A DNA stretch of 58,362 nt, taken from assembly GCF_900009265.2 (NCBI RefSeq), contig NZ_LR735013.1, positions 16,043 to 74,404 on the forward strand, in the 5' to 3' direction. The stretch is from Planktothrix paucivesiculata PCC 9631 (GTDB taxonomy: Bacteria > Cyanobacteriota > Cyanobacteriia > Cyanobacteriales > Microcoleaceae). Position 1 is the stretch's first letter. Every line of letters begins with the position of its first letter. The position numbers were made by a program, and so were the translations under genes. Of the stretch, positions 29,803-39,739 are shown in pieces. The notes below the pieces were generated by a model. It did no database searches. It saw nothing but the letters and a program-made list of their open reading frames with translations, and was not told the DNA's origin.

Positions 29803-30933
29803 TTACACAAAAAACCCATTCCCATTATTAGGGTAAATTGTATTATTCTCGTTACTACTAAACATCATGGGAGACAAGACTTTGCTATAGAGGAGGTCAT
29901 TATCTTGATGGCTACTGAGCATCACTTCAGGGCGACTGAGTAATGCTTGATTAGGTGTAATCGAATTAGTAATTAAACTTTGAGCTTTTAGACTAATATT
30001 ATCAAAGTCAACTTCTGTACCTCTGTTTGTATTTAAGTTCATTAAGCGAATCCCCAGGTTTTCACCGGTCAGGGGATCAGCAGCACCAGTTGTAAAGGAA
30101 GGTGATTGAGTCGCAGTCCGTAAGCTGGGATTGCTGATAATACCATCAATTAGCGTAATCCCATCGGTGCTCTGGCTCGGTAAAACTATATAGCCTTCAC
30201 CGGCTAACAGGGTTACGGTACTGACTTCATCCCCTTCGACTACATTATCAGGTATCCCAGTTAGGATGAGTTTGGCTTCGGTGGCACCTGGGGCAATGGT
30301 GAGGCCAGCAGGTCTCTTGGTGACCGGATCCATTTGAGTGGTTAGATTTTCACTCTTAGTGTTGCTGACATCTCCCCCGGCATTATCGCTGTCGAGGGCA
30401 CTGATATTCAGATTCAGCCCGGTGCTGGGTGCAGGCTCACTGAGTTTGATGGTGAAAGTCCCTACCCCACCATTTTCAGCGATCGCATTTGGACTAGCCG
30501 TGACACTCACCACGAGTTTCTCAGTCACTGTAATCGCATCGGTGCTAAAGCCGGGTGCAACGGTATAGCCTGTACCGGGTAACAAGCTGAGGGTACTGAC
30601 TTCATCCCCTTCGACTACATTATCAGGTATGCCTGTCAGGATGAGTCTGGCTTCGGTGGCACCTGGGACAATGGTGAGGGCAGCAGGTTTATTGGTGACC
30701 GGATCCATTTGAATGCTTAGATTTGTACTCTTAGTATTGGTGACATCTGGCCCGGCATTATCGCTGTCGAGGGCACTGATATTCAGATTCAGCCCGGTGC
30801 TGGGTGCAGGCTCACTGAGTCGGATTATGAAAGCCCCTACCCCACCATTTTCAGAGATGATAGTTCGATTGACTTTGACGCTGACTATGGGATTAGTCGA
30901 GGTATCGGCGTTAAGTTGCACGGGATTGCTCAT
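29803..30933 (-). CDS. Tandem Calx-beta-like repeat protein
   Basis: The 376-residue protein holds two consecutive units of 125 residues (about 17-141 and 142-266) that are highly similar. Each has ENGGVGxFxIxLSEPAPSTG, ALDSDNAG, MDPVT, PGATEAxLILTGIPDNVVEGDEVS and a GY...STD..T ending. This pattern (ENGG start, VVEGDEV late) is that of Calx-beta-type calcium-binding beta-sandwich domains found in cyanobacterial surface or secreted proteins. The units repeat at DNA level with a 375-bp period. The last 110 residues are Asn/Ser-rich without a known domain. No signal peptide is present, so export would need a type I or other route. No secretion gene is adjacent. Function unknown; adhesion or calcium binding are guesses. 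Confidence 0.75.
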   Translation of the reverse strand: MSNPVQLNADTSTNPIVSVKVNRTIISENGGVGAFIIRLSEPAPSTGLNLNISALDSDNAGPDVTNTKSTNLSIQMDPVTNKPAALTIVPGATEARLILTGIPDNVVEGDEVSTLSLLPGTGYTVAPGFSTDAITVTEKLVVSVTASPNAIAENGGVGTFTIKLSEPAPSTGLNLNISALDSDNAGGDVSNTKSENLTTQMDPVTKRPAGLTIAPGATEAKLILTGIPDNVVEGDEVSTVTLLAGEGYIVLPSQSTDGITLIDGIISNPSLRTATQSPSFTTGAADPLTGENLGIRLMNLNTNRGTEVDFDNISLKAQSLITNSITPNQALLSRPEVMLSSHQDNDLLYSKVLSPMMFSSNENNTIYPNNGNGFFV

Positions 30934-31176
30934 TAATTTTTGATCTCTAATGATAGTGATTAATAATTGATAGTACAGAATAACTTTATAAATTTATCTT
31001 TTTGTAATATGAATATTTTTCATTATGAATATGCACCGCCTGCATTTATTAAAATAAAATCCGAGTACCTATCAATAAAGAGGGAATATATTATGAGACT
31101 ACAAACATATTTTAAAGGACGTTTTTTAATAGTAGAATGGGCATAACCCATCCTACTAAGCCCTATGGGTTAACAA

Positions 31177-32121
31177 TTACTCCCCGTGTTGACGATACCA
31201 CTCAATGGTATTTTTCAACCCTTCCTTAAAGCCAACTTCTGCCATAAACCCGAATTTTTCTTTAGCTCTAGTTGTATCTAAACAACGGCGAGGTTGACCG
31301 TTAGGTTTATCGGTTTCCCAGACAATTTCCCCCTGAAATTCCATTAATTCACAAATCGTTTCTACTAAGTCTTTAATTGTGACTTCGTGATTTGTGCCTA
31401 AATTAACTGGGTCGGGTTCATTATATAATTGAGTCGCCATCACAATGCCCCGCCCGGCATCGGTTGAATACAGAAACTCCCGGGTTGGACTGCCATCTCC
31501 CCAAACTGGAAGGGTCTGATCTCCCCGTTTTTGAGCTTCATGAACCTTGCGAACTAATGCGGGAATAACATGGGAACTTTTCGGATCAAAATTATCTTCT
31601 GGGCCGTATAAATTCACGGGTAACAGATAGATACCGTTAAAACCATACTGTTGACGATAGGATTGTAATTGCACCAATAGGGCTTTTTTAGCAATTCCAT
31701 AGGGGGCGTTAGTTTCTTCGGGATAACCTTCCCAAAGATCATCTTCTTTGAAAGGAACTGGAGTGAATTTTGGATAGGCGCAAATTGTCCCCACACAGAC
31801 AAACTTTTTCACCCCCGCACGATAGGCACTTTCAATTAATTGAGTCCCCATCATTAAGTTATCATAAAAAAGTTCGGCGGGTTTGACTAAATTTAAGCCA
31901 ATTCCACCCACATGGGCTGCTAAATGAATCACAATATCTTGACCCTGAACAACTTTTTGGCAAGCGTCTAAGGTACAAAGATTATACTCCTGAGAACGAG
32001 GAATCATAATCTTATTTGGATCAGCGCCCGATTGCAGTAGTTGAGCTACGACTTGACGCCCTAAAAACCCCGCACCTCCTGTTACTAAAATCCGTTTATT
32101 TGTTAAATCTAATGGACTCAT
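31177..32121 (-). CDS. fcl: GDP-L-fucose synthase
   Basis: This epimerase-reductase turns GDP-4-keto-6-deoxy-mannose, the product of the gmd gene just upstream, into GDP-L-fucose with NADPH. The 314-residue protein is a short-chain/extended Rossmann enzyme: [15 protein letters not shown] at the N-terminus, [10 protein letters not shown] typical of Fcl/WcaG, catalytic Tyr and Lys in YGIAK, and [22 protein letters not shown] in the substrate region. The ATG is 26 bp after the gmd stop, so the two form an operon. The product feeds fucosylated surface polysaccharide or glycoprotein. Confidence 0.96.
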   Translation of the reverse strand: MSPLDLTNKRILVTGGAGFLGRQVVAQLLQSGADPNKIMIPRSQEYNLCTLDACQKVVQGQDIVIHLAAHVGGIGLNLVKPAELFYDNLMMGTQLIESAYRAGVKKFVCVGTICAYPKFTPVPFKEDDLWEGYPEETNAPYGIAKKALLVQLQSYRQQYGFNGIYLLPVNLYGPEDNFDPKSSHVIPALVRKVHEAQKRGDQTLPVWGDGSPTREFLYSTDAGRGIVMATQLYNEPDPVNLGTNHEVTIKDLVETICELMEFQGEIVWETDKPNGQPRRCLDTTRAKEKFGFMAEVGFKEGLKNTIEWYRQHGE

Positions 32122-32147
32122 AAATCTAGCCTCTACTGTATCCGTAA

Positions 32148-33176
32148 TTAATCAAATTGATGGTGGGTTTCTTCAGTTTCTTCTAAGGCTTTGAGATCGG
32201 AATCTACCATTAACTTCACCAATTCTTCAAAGGTAACAGTCGGTTCCCAGCCTAATTTTTCTTTGGCTTTAGTGGCGTCACCAATTAAAATATCGACTTC
32301 CGCCGGACGCAGATAACGCTCATCAAATTTGACATAATTTTGCCAATCTAAATTAACATGACCAAAGGCAATATCGAGGAATTCCCGAATCGAATGGGTT
32401 TCATTGGTAGCAACCACATAATCATCCGGTTCAGAATGTTGGAGCATCAGCCACATAGCTCGAACATAATCTTTAGCATAGCCCCAATCCCGTTTGGAAT
32501 CCAGATTTCCTAAGTAGATTTCCTTCTGTTTTCCCTTGACAATTCGAGCCACCGCCCGGGTAATTTTGCGGGTAACAAAAGTAGGGCCGCGACGGGGACT
32601 TTCATGGTTAAATAAAATCCCATTAGAGGCAAATAAACCATAGGATTCTCGATAGTTTACGGTTTGCCAATGTCCATAAACCTTAGCACAGGCATAGGGA
32701 CTACGGGGATAAAATGGTGTGGTTTCTTTTTGGGGAATTTCTAACACTTTCCCGAACATTTCCGAGGAACCCGCTTGATAAAATCGGACTTCAATTCCGG
32801 TACGTTGTTGATAGTCTCGAATTGCTTCTAATAGACGTAATACCCCCATACCAACGGCATCAACCGTATATTCTGGAGAGTCAAAACTAACCCGAACATG
32901 GGATTGAGCACCCAGATTATAAATTTCTACGGGTTTAACTTCTTCAATAATCCGCCGCAAAGTTGTGCCATCGGTTAAATCTCCATAGTGTAGAAATAAC
33001 CGAGCATCAGGGTTGTGAGAGTCTTTATAAATATGGTCAATGCGTTCGGTATTGAAACTAGAGCATCGGCGGATAATCCCATGGACTTCATAGCCTTTTT
33101 CTAGTAACAATTCACTTAAGTATGAGCCATCTTGACCCGTGATTCCAGTAATCAATGCCCGTTTCCGTTCTGTCAT
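32148..33176 (-). CDS. gmd: GDP-mannose 4,6-dehydratase
   Basis: This enzyme makes GDP-4-keto-6-deoxy-D-mannose from GDP-mannose. The 342-residue protein starts with the NADP loop [20 protein letters not shown]. It shows [42 protein letters not shown] and the YACAK Tyr-Lys pair, ending with a [21 protein letters not shown] block; all are standard Gmd features. It is followed by fcl on the same strand. A 356-bp gap separates it from the sugar transferase gene upstream, so it may have its own promoter. Confidence 0.97.
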   Translation of the reverse strand: MTERKRALITGITGQDGSYLSELLLEKGYEVHGIIRRCSSFNTERIDHIYKDSHNPDARLFLHYGDLTDGTTLRRIIEEVKPVEIYNLGAQSHVRVSFDSPEYTVDAVGMGVLRLLEAIRDYQQRTGIEVRFYQAGSSEMFGKVLEIPQKETTPFYPRSPYACAKVYGHWQTVNYRESYGLFASNGILFNHESPRRGPTFVTRKITRAVARIVKGKQKEIYLGNLDSKRDWGYAKDYVRAMWLMLQHSEPDDYVVATNETHSIREFLDIAFGHVNLDWQNYVKFDERYLRPAEVDILIGDATKAKEKLGWEPTVTFEELVKLMVDSDLKALEETEETHHQFD

Positions 33177-33532
33177 TTCAAGAATTCCTTAGAGTTTTGT
33201 GGGTTAATATTCCCTGGTTTAATTATATATAATAACTAATCAGGGAAGTGTGTTGATTATGCACCCTAGATATAGATTCAGCGATTTAGTCGTCAAAGTC
33301 TTGCTAGACCTTTGAGTGTTCTAGCCGTAGCTACACCCAAATTAACCTGAGATCAGGTTTAATTCAAGGTTAGGATCAATTTCTACTTCTATCCGTTTAA
33401 TTTAGAAACCGGAGATCTAAACCTAACTTATATCTTCTAGTCTACTTCCATTAGACTCAAAATAAAACCCCTAAACCCATCGATAAAAGAGTTAAGGGGA
33501 AATAAAATTACCTATGTATTTTTCTGTTTGAA
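33177..33532. other. Intergenic region between the sugar transferase and gmd
   Basis: No coding frame, tRNA or known RNA was seen. The left end should hold the gmd promoter on the - strand. At 33468-33499 a CCCCT/AGGGG stem lies just past the sugar transferase stop and, read on the - strand, is followed by a TTTTATTTT tract, as a weak terminator would be. Confidence 0.5.
33468..33499 (-). terminator. Probable terminator after the sugar transferase gene
   Basis: CCCCTAA and TTAAGGGG form a stem with one bulge. On the - strand a T-rich tract follows. It lies about 35 bp beyond the stop codon. Confidence 0.5.
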
Positions 33533-34267
33533 CTAATAAGCTCCATTATTTTTAGGAAAAATCACAATACCAATTGTTTTGATGACAATTCCCAAGTCTG
33601 TCCAAAAATTCTTGAAAGTGACATAGTATAAATCCATCTGAACTCGACGCGGATAGGGAATATCATTGCGCCCCGAAACTTGCCATAGTCCAGTGAGTCC
33701 AGGTTTAATAGTTAGGATTTTATCCATGTGACGACCATATTTGTGTAGTTCTTCCACCACTAAAGGTCTGGGGCCGACTACACTCATGTCTCCTATTAAA
33801 ACATTCCAAAATTGGGGAAATTCATCTAAACTTGTCACCCGGAGAAACCGACCTATCCAAGTAATTCTAGGATCATGTTTGAGTTTGAAATTGCTCTGAA
33901 ATTCCTCTCGCAAATGGGGAGAAGTTTCCATAATTTGCGTTAATATTTCATCGGCATTACTCACCATGGTTCTGAATTTAATGCAGCCGAATAACTGGCG
34001 GTTTTTTCCGACTCGTTCCTGTACATAAAAAACTGACCCTGGAGAGCTTAATGCAATCAGCAGAGCCAAAATTAAGTAAACCGGAGCGAATAAAATCAGA
34101 ACAAACAGAGAGAAGACAATATCAAATAATCGCTTCCAAAATTCCTCATCTACACGCTGTAGAGAGAGGCGTTCAGGTACCGCTCGATAGGCCAAGGGTA
34201 AAACCCCTCGCCTTGTGAACCCACGCCGAAGTCCCTTACCAAAGATGAGTTGGCTATTGGCAGTCAT
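33533..34267 (-). CDS. Bacterial sugar transferase (undecaprenyl-phosphate phosphoglycosyltransferase), short form
   Basis: The 244-residue protein is the catalytic Bac_transf domain of polyprenyl-phosphate sugar-1-phosphate transferases, which start repeat-unit assembly of exopolysaccharide on the lipid carrier. A membrane (re-entrant) helix lies at about 46-73 (FDIVFSLFVLILFAPVYLIL). KFRTMVSNADE, SLDEFPQFWNVLIGDMSVVGPRP and KPGLTGLWQVSGRN are the family signatures. The usual four-helix N-terminal bundle of WbaP/WcaJ enzymes is absent, so it is a minimal form like PglC-type proteins. The sugar donor is not predictable. It lies 240 bp downstream of a GT4 gene and upstream of gmd-fcl, which suggests a shared glycan. 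Confidence 0.92.
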   Translation of the reverse strand: MTANSQLIFGKGLRRGFTRRGVLPLAYRAVPERLSLQRVDEEFWKRLFDIVFSLFVLILFAPVYLILALLIALSSPGSVFYVQERVGKNRQLFGCIKFRTMVSNADEILTQIMETSPHLREEFQSNFKLKHDPRITWIGRFLRVTSLDEFPQFWNVLIGDMSVVGPRPLVVEELHKYGRHMDKILTIKPGLTGLWQVSGRNDIPYPRRVQMDLYYVTFKNFWTDLGIVIKTIGIVIFPKNNGAY

Positions 34268-34507
34268 CTTACTCCTTCAATTCACACCACACACAGTCCT
34301 GATCATAAAGCCTCAAGACACCCAATATAGGTAATTCGGCTTTAGTTCGTCAAAATTCGGATAGAAAATCGTTCCTTTGAGGACGGGAAAACTCAAGGAC
34401 AGAGGGGGAAACAGCTAAATTTGTTACCCAGAAATCTAAGTATTCTTGGATTTTCAAGCCTCTGCAATCGGGAACGGATTTTCATAAGTCCGAAATTAAT
34501 TGGCATT

Positions 34508-35665
34508 TTAGCTGATATTGCCCGATTGAAATTGTTGTAAGCAATGCTCTACGAATCCCAAGTAATGTTCTTGGAATTGTTTCGGGCTAAATTGGGTGGC
34601 ATTTAATCGAGCCATCTCGGGGTTGAACCTGTCCTTAGACTCCTCAAAGGCTTCTACTGTCTCCACTAGGGCTTCGTCAGTTTGGGCTGAAAATAATAAA
34701 CCCGTTGCTGAATCTGGATATTGTCGCAGATCTCGCACGGTTTCTAAAGCACCTCCGGCCCCGTAGGCAATTACCGGAGTTCCACAGGCTTGAGCTTCGA
34801 CTAGGGCGATGCCAAAATCCTCACAGGAGGCATAAACAAAGGCTTTGGCATCCCGCATATACTGGTCTACGACCTCATTGGGTTGCCACCCTAAAACCTG
34901 AATATTGGGTTTAGCCATTTGTTGAATGGCGTTCAATTCCGCCCCCGTCCCAATCACAATCAACGGGTATCCTAGGCGGTTAAAGGCTTGGACAATCAAG
35001 GAAATTTTTTTATAACTAACCAAACGACAAACCGTTAAGTAAAAATCCTGTTTTTGCGGTTGAAACTGAAAACGTTCTACCTGTACCGGGGGATAAATCA
35101 CCGTAGCCCGGCGACGATAACAGCGCCAAATTCGTCGGGCTGTATGTTTGGAATTCGCCATAAAATAATCCACCCGGTTCGCCGAGATCACATCCCACTG
35201 GCGCAAACGGTGCAGCAGATAGCGGGTAAACACCCCTTGTAGCCCCTTTCCAGCCGAACTGCTGTTCAGGTAGTCAAAGGTTAAATCCCAGGCGTAGCGC
35301 ATGGGTGTATGGCAGTAACAGAGGTGGAGTTGATGGGGACTGGTAATCACTCCCTTCGCCACCGCATGGGAGGAGGAGAGGATCACGTCATACCCTCGGA
35401 CATCGAGTTGTTCAATGGCCAGGGGGAGCAAAGGCAGATATTTCTGCACCCCGGAACGCGCTTTGGGGAAATGCTGAAGAAAGGTTGTGCCAATGGAGCG
35501 TTGATATAAATAGCTATCGGGGTTGGTGGATTCAAAATCAATTAATGAGTAAACATCCGCCTGAATATGGTTGAGAATTTCCTGGACAACGAGTTCTGAA
35601 CCTCCCGTTGCCAGGGGTGTTAACCATTCATGAACCATTGCGTATGTTAACGACACAGCAAACAT
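34508..35665 (-). CDS. GT4 family glycosyltransferase
   Basis: The 385-residue protein has the GT-B fold of glycosyltransferase family 4. The N-terminal domain begins with YAMVHEWLTPLATGGSELV (acceptor side and glycine loop). The C-terminal domain shows YLTVCRLVSYKKISLIVQAF, VIGTGAEL and the E-x7-E donor motif in EDFGIALVEAQACGTPVIAY. It should transfer a sugar from a nucleotide sugar onto a growing glycan at the inner membrane face. A likely donor is GDP-fucose or GDP-mannose because of gmd-fcl nearby, but that is inference. It is the first gene of the - strand polysaccharide group; its promoter lies in the 420-bp gap to its right. Confidence 0.92.
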   Translation of the reverse strand: MFAVSLTYAMVHEWLTPLATGGSELVVQEILNHIQADVYSLIDFESTNPDSYLYQRSIGTTFLQHFPKARSGVQKYLPLLPLAIEQLDVRGYDVILSSSHAVAKGVITSPHQLHLCYCHTPMRYAWDLTFDYLNSSSAGKGLQGVFTRYLLHRLRQWDVISANRVDYFMANSKHTARRIWRCYRRRATVIYPPVQVERFQFQPQKQDFYLTVCRLVSYKKISLIVQAFNRLGYPLIVIGTGAELNAIQQMAKPNIQVLGWQPNEVVDQYMRDAKAFVYASCEDFGIALVEAQACGTPVIAYGAGGALETVRDLRQYPDSATGLLFSAQTDEALVETVEAFEESKDRFNPEMARLNATQFSPKQFQEHYLGFVEHCLQQFQSGNIS

Positions 35666-36085
35666 CCATCCGGTGAGAGTGCAAGAATTAATATCCCACA
35701 GCTTGGGAATTAGAGGAATATTTTCATTTTCTGTGCCTAAAGGCTGATCAAATTTTTGATTAAGCTAGAATGCAATCGGATTTGTAAATAAAATCCTGGT
35801 ATCTGTGCCCAAACCCGACTATCCTGTTCTACACTGTTCAGAATTATCGAAGTCATACAGGGTGCAGGGAAAATGTAAGCGACGATACGAATTGACTCCG
35901 ACTTCTTCCTCAAATTCATGGGGGTCGGAAGAATAGGACTCGGACTTTTATGTAATATCAACCAGAGAATATTGGATTGACGCTGATTAGTGATATATGA
36001 GTCGATTTTCCCTTAGTTTGCTATTGGCAAATTACCCGTTAATGGGTTTTTGATTAAACCTTTAGTTCAACCTTTAAACTCTTGA
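35666..36085. other. Divergent intergenic region, no gene seen
   Basis: This 420-bp stretch separates two divergent genes (GT4 and the PAS-GAF kinase), so it should carry both promoters. A 74-codon frame on the - strand (35737-35961) has no family resemblance and I do not accept it. Small inverted repeats such as GATCAAA...TTTGATT are present. Confidence 0.5.
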
Positions 36086-38089
36086 ATGATGCCAGAAAAA
36101 AAACTTTCCCCAGAATCCTTTATGGGTCAAACCCACTTTCCAGAAGTTGAAACCTGGAAAAATACGACCGTTGACCTTAAAGTTTGGTATGAAAAACAGA
36201 AAAACAAACCTCCTGTTTCTGCCGATAGTCCTGAACTCTTGATGCCACAACGGGAAATTTTTGAAGCGATCGCCGAGGTAACTCCTATTCCCATCATGAT
36301 TAGCCGTCTATCTGATGGCTTAATCTTATACGCTAATTCTTTCTCCAGTCAGTTATTTAATTTCCCCCTGAATCAAATCAAAATTATCACAACTCTGGAT
36401 TTTTATCCTATTGCCTTAGATCGACAAAAATTAATTGATAAAATTATCACGGAAGGCTATGTTTATAACCATGAATTAGAAGTCAGAAAAACCGATGCAA
36501 CTCCTTTTTGGGTGATGGGTTCCTTCCAAATTTTACCCTTTCAAGGCGAGCGAGCCATCCTTTCAATTTTCCATGATATTACGGAGCGAAAAAAAACCGA
36601 AGCCACCCTACAATTGAGTACAGAACGCCTCTATCGTCAAAATGTTGCCCTACGGGATTTAAGTCGAGAACAAACCCGCAATTCTGATCATATCGATACG
36701 GCTATTCGTCAAATTACCGAAACTGCGGCTCATACTTTAGACGTTGACAGAGTGAGTGTTTGGCTCCATAGTGGCTTGGGTGATGCGGTGTCCGATCACG
36801 AGCTAGTCAATGATTTAAACGCCGATTTGGGAGATGAAGTTTGGGTTAAAAAAAATGCTTTAGAATGGACTTGTTTAGATTTGTATGAACGTCAAACCCA
36901 TCATCATTCACCCGATGAATCAGCAATCATTAATCATAATATTTCCCTGTGTTCAAATCCGTTTAATTTGAAAAAATTCTCATTTTATCCTCTCGATTTA
37001 TTAACTAAATCTTTATCTAAATCATCGGAACTGATTGATAATAGTCTGGCTGCTTTTTTGAGTCACTGTTTAGATCGACCCATTTGGTTAGATGGCAAAA
37101 TTATTGGGTTTATTTGTGTTGAATATCCCCTCGATCAACAGGACTGTAGCCTAGAAGATCGAATATTTATTGATTCCTTGGCGAATTTAGTCGCCTTAGC
37201 GATTGAACGATTTGAACGGATTAAAGCTGAAAAAGCATTAGCTCAGGTCAAAAATGAGCTAGAAATTAGAGTTAAAAAACGCACAAAAGAATTACAAGAA
37301 GCTGTTCAACAGTTACGAATAGAAATGGTAGAAAGGTTGAAAGTAGAAGGGATTTTAGAAACGGCTTTACATCAAGCTCAAGCCGCTTCCCAAGCTAAAA
37401 GTACCTTCTTAGCAAACATGAGTCATGAGTTACGCACACCTCTACACGCCATTATCGGTTTTAGCGATTTATTACTTGAAGAAGTAGTGGATAAAAAACT
37501 CTATGACCTATTACCCGATGTGGAAAAAATTCATCAGTCAGGCTACCATTTACTTACCTTAATTAATGATATTCTAGATTTATGTAAGGTTGAAGCCGGA
37601 CAAATGCCTTTATCTTTAGAAACCTTTGAAGTGGCTAGTTTTGTTCATGATGTGGTGACTTCCTTACAACCCCTCGCCGAGCAAAATCAAAACACGGTGC
37701 AAATTTGTTGTAAAAATAATTTGGATATCATGGAGGGAGATATCACTAAAATTCGACAAATTCTTTATAATGTAATGAGTAATGCTCTAAAATTTACCCA
37801 TCAGGGGAAAGTCACCCTCAGCCTAAAGCGAGAACAGAATCAAGATTTAGACTGGATTTGTTTTGAAGTCACGGACACCGGAATTGGTATTTCTCGTGAA
37901 CAGCAGAAAAATTTATTTCAAGCCTTTACCCAAGTTGATAATTCTTTAAGTCGGGAGTATGGCGGCACGGGTTTGGGTTTAGCAATTACCCATCACTATT
38001 GCAAAATGCTGGGAGGACAAATCAGCGTTTCTAGCGAACTCGGTGTCGGTTCTAAATTTACAGTTTATCTCCCAACAGCCCCGGTTTAA
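36086..38089 (+). CDS. Soluble PAS-GAF sensor histidine kinase
   Basis: The 667-residue protein has no membrane segment. A PAS domain spans about 55-180 (ITPIPIMISRLSDGLILYAN-type start, ending in PAC-like FHDITERKKTEA). A GAF domain spans about 195-380 with an unusual long loop rich in His and Asp (HHHSPDESAIINHN). A coiled coil (380-435) leads to HisKA with His447 in MSHELRTPLHA and then HATPase_c ([30 protein letters not shown]). There is no receiver. The GAF lacks an obvious bilin-binding Cys-His motif, so it is probably not a phytochrome. No cognate regulator is adjacent. clpX follows after 197 bp with its own apparent promoter region. Confidence 0.93.
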   Translation: MMPEKKLSPESFMGQTHFPEVETWKNTTVDLKVWYEKQKNKPPVSADSPELLMPQREIFEAIAEVTPIPIMISRLSDGLILYANSFSSQLFNFPLNQIKIITTLDFYPIALDRQKLIDKIITEGYVYNHELEVRKTDATPFWVMGSFQILPFQGERAILSIFHDITERKKTEATLQLSTERLYRQNVALRDLSREQTRNSDHIDTAIRQITETAAHTLDVDRVSVWLHSGLGDAVSDHELVNDLNADLGDEVWVKKNALEWTCLDLYERQTHHHSPDESAIINHNISLCSNPFNLKKFSFYPLDLLTKSLSKSSELIDNSLAAFLSHCLDRPIWLDGKIIGFICVEYPLDQQDCSLEDRIFIDSLANLVALAIERFERIKAEKALAQVKNELEIRVKKRTKELQEAVQQLRIEMVERLKVEGILETALHQAQAASQAKSTFLANMSHELRTPLHAIIGFSDLLLEEVVDKKLYDLLPDVEKIHQSGYHLLTLINDILDLCKVEAGQMPLSLETFEVASFVHDVVTSLQPLAEQNQNTVQICCKNNLDIMEGDITKIRQILYNVMSNALKFTHQGKVTLSLKREQNQDLDWICFEVTDTGIGISREQQKNLFQAFTQVDNSLSREYGGTGLGLAITHHYCKMLGGQISVSSELGVGSKFTVYLPTAPV

Positions 38090-38286
38090 TCTGAACTTTA
38101 CAAAAAAATAACTAATAATTCCCACGTTTTCTTCATTTAGTGTTAGTTTAGGGAAAGATAGTATGGGATTGATCTGGCGTGTGGATGTTCGGAAATTTAC
38201 CCCAGTCTCAGTCGTGACCCAATTCAGTCTATCTCCCCTATTTAGGGAAAAACCACCAGCAGTTGTTAATTAAAAATTAATTCAAT

Positions 38287-39633
38287 ATGTCCAGATATGA
38301 TTCTCATTTACGATGTTCGTTCTGCGGTAAATCTCAAGAGCAAGTTCGCAAATTAATTGCAGGCCCTGGTGTTTATATCTGTGATGAATGCGTCGAACTC
38401 TGTAACGAGATTTTAGAAGAAGAATTTTCGGACAAAAATCTAGCTACGGCTTCTGTCACAGGACAACCGGGAGTAAGTTCTTCCAAACAGTCTACGAATA
38501 AAGGATTTTCTCTGACTTCCATTCCTAAACCCATCGAAATTAAAAACTATTTAGATGATCATGTCATCGGTCAAGATGGGGCAAAAAAAGTGCTATCCGT
38601 TGCGGTTTATAATCACTATAAACGCCTGAGTGTAGAAAAGTTAAAAGCTTCTGAAACCGAGGCTGATGATGCTATAGAATTACAAAAAGCCAATATCCTA
38701 TTGATGGGGCCAACCGGTTGCGGTAAAACCTTACTCGCCCAATCTTTAGCCAAATTATTAGATGTTCCCTTTGCCGTTGCCGATGCGACAACCTTAACCG
38801 AAGCCGGTTATGTTGGGGATGATGTGGAAAATATTTTATTGCGGTTATTACAGGTTGCTGATTTTGATATTGAAGCCGCACAACAAGGGATTATTTATAT
38901 TGATGAAATTGATAAAATAGCCCGCAAAAGTGAAAATACCTCCATCACCCGAGATGTGTCTGGAGAAGGGGTACAACAAGCCCTATTAAAAATGTTAGAA
39001 GGAACAGTAGTTAATGTTCCTCCCCAGGGCGGACGTAAGCATCCCTATCAAGATTTTATCCAAATTGATACTAGCAAAATTCTATTTGTCTGTGGCGGCG
39101 CTTTCGTGGGTTTAGAAAAACTAATTGAACAACGTTTAGGCAAAAAATCCCTCGGTTTTGTGCAGTCCAGAGAAGATCCTAAAACTCCGATTGCTCCCCT
39201 CCAGTCCGACGAAGTTTTGTATCATGTTCAACCGGAAGATTTAGTAAGATTTGGCTTAATTCCTGAGTTTATTGGCCGCCTTCCCGTTTTAACTCGGGTT
39301 TCTCCTTTAGATGAAGGGGCATTAATGCAAATTTTAACCGAGCCGAGTAATGCTTTAGTTAAACAATATAAAAAGCTATTACGCATGGATAATGTCCGGT
39401 TAGAATTTGAACCCGAAGCGTTAAAAGCTATTGCCAAAGAAGCCTTCCGTCGCAAAACCGGGGCGCGAGCCTTACGGGGAATTTTAGAGGAATTAATGTT
39501 AGAAGTCATGTATGAAATTCCCTCCAGAAAGGATGTGGTTCACTGTGTGATCACCCAAGAAATGGTAGAAAAACGTTCCACAGCCGAAATATTATGGCAT
39601 CCCGCTTGGCATCGACAACATGAGTCGGCATAA
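38287..39633 (+). CDS. clpX: ATP-dependent Clp protease ATP-binding subunit ClpX
   Basis: ClpX is the AAA+ unfoldase that feeds tagged substrates to ClpP. The 448-residue protein has the N-terminal zinc-binding domain (CSFCGKS and CDECVELC), Walker A GPTGCGKT, pore loop GYVGDDVE, Walker [12 protein letters not shown], the RKH pore loop ([10 protein letters not shown]) and the C-terminal sensor-2 [10 protein letters not shown]. In many cyanobacteria clpX lies beside tig and clpP; here neither is present. The upstream neighbour is a histidine kinase gene and a serpin gene follows after an inverted repeat. Confidence 0.98.
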   Translation: MSRYDSHLRCSFCGKSQEQVRKLIAGPGVYICDECVELCNEILEEEFSDKNLATASVTGQPGVSSSKQSTNKGFSLTSIPKPIEIKNYLDDHVIGQDGAKKVLSVAVYNHYKRLSVEKLKASETEADDAIELQKANILLMGPTGCGKTLLAQSLAKLLDVPFAVADATTLTEAGYVGDDVENILLRLLQVADFDIEAAQQGIIYIDEIDKIARKSENTSITRDVSGEGVQQALLKMLEGTVVNVPPQGGRKHPYQDFIQIDTSKILFVCGGAFVGLEKLIEQRLGKKSLGFVQSREDPKTPIAPLQSDEVLYHVQPEDLVRFGLIPEFIGRLPVLTRVSPLDEGALMQILTEPSNALVKQYKKLLRMDNVRLEFEPEALKAIAKEAFRRKTGARALRGILEELMLEVMYEIPSRKDVVHCVITQEMVEKRSTAEILWHPAWHRQHESA

Positions 39634-39644
39634 TTAACATTGAT

Positions 39645-39689
39645 GGGCGGGTGATGTCACAAACGTGAAGGTATTTCAATAACCCGCCC
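39645..39689. repeat. Inverted repeat GGGCGGGT ... ACCCGCCC after clpX
   Basis: Eight-base arms at 39645-39652 and 39682-39689 are complementary, with a 29-base loop, and a T-rich tract follows. It resembles the repeat after acsA (9800-9853) and may serve as a terminator. Confidence 0.6.
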
Positions 39690-39739
39690 CTTTGATTTGT
39701 TTTTTTGTAGGCTTTAACCTCCTGTAGTTCCGCAAACTA

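Noticed and set aside
30338-30943. Two frames antisense to the Calx-beta-like gene
   Set aside because: They are similar to each other only because the sense gene is duplicated, and show no domain.
35737-35961. 74-codon frame on the - strand
   Set aside because: It lies in a divergent promoter region, has biased composition and no recognisable domain.
39645-39689. tRNA or small RNA after clpX
   Set aside because: Only a simple inverted repeat is present, with no cloverleaf or T-loop sequence.
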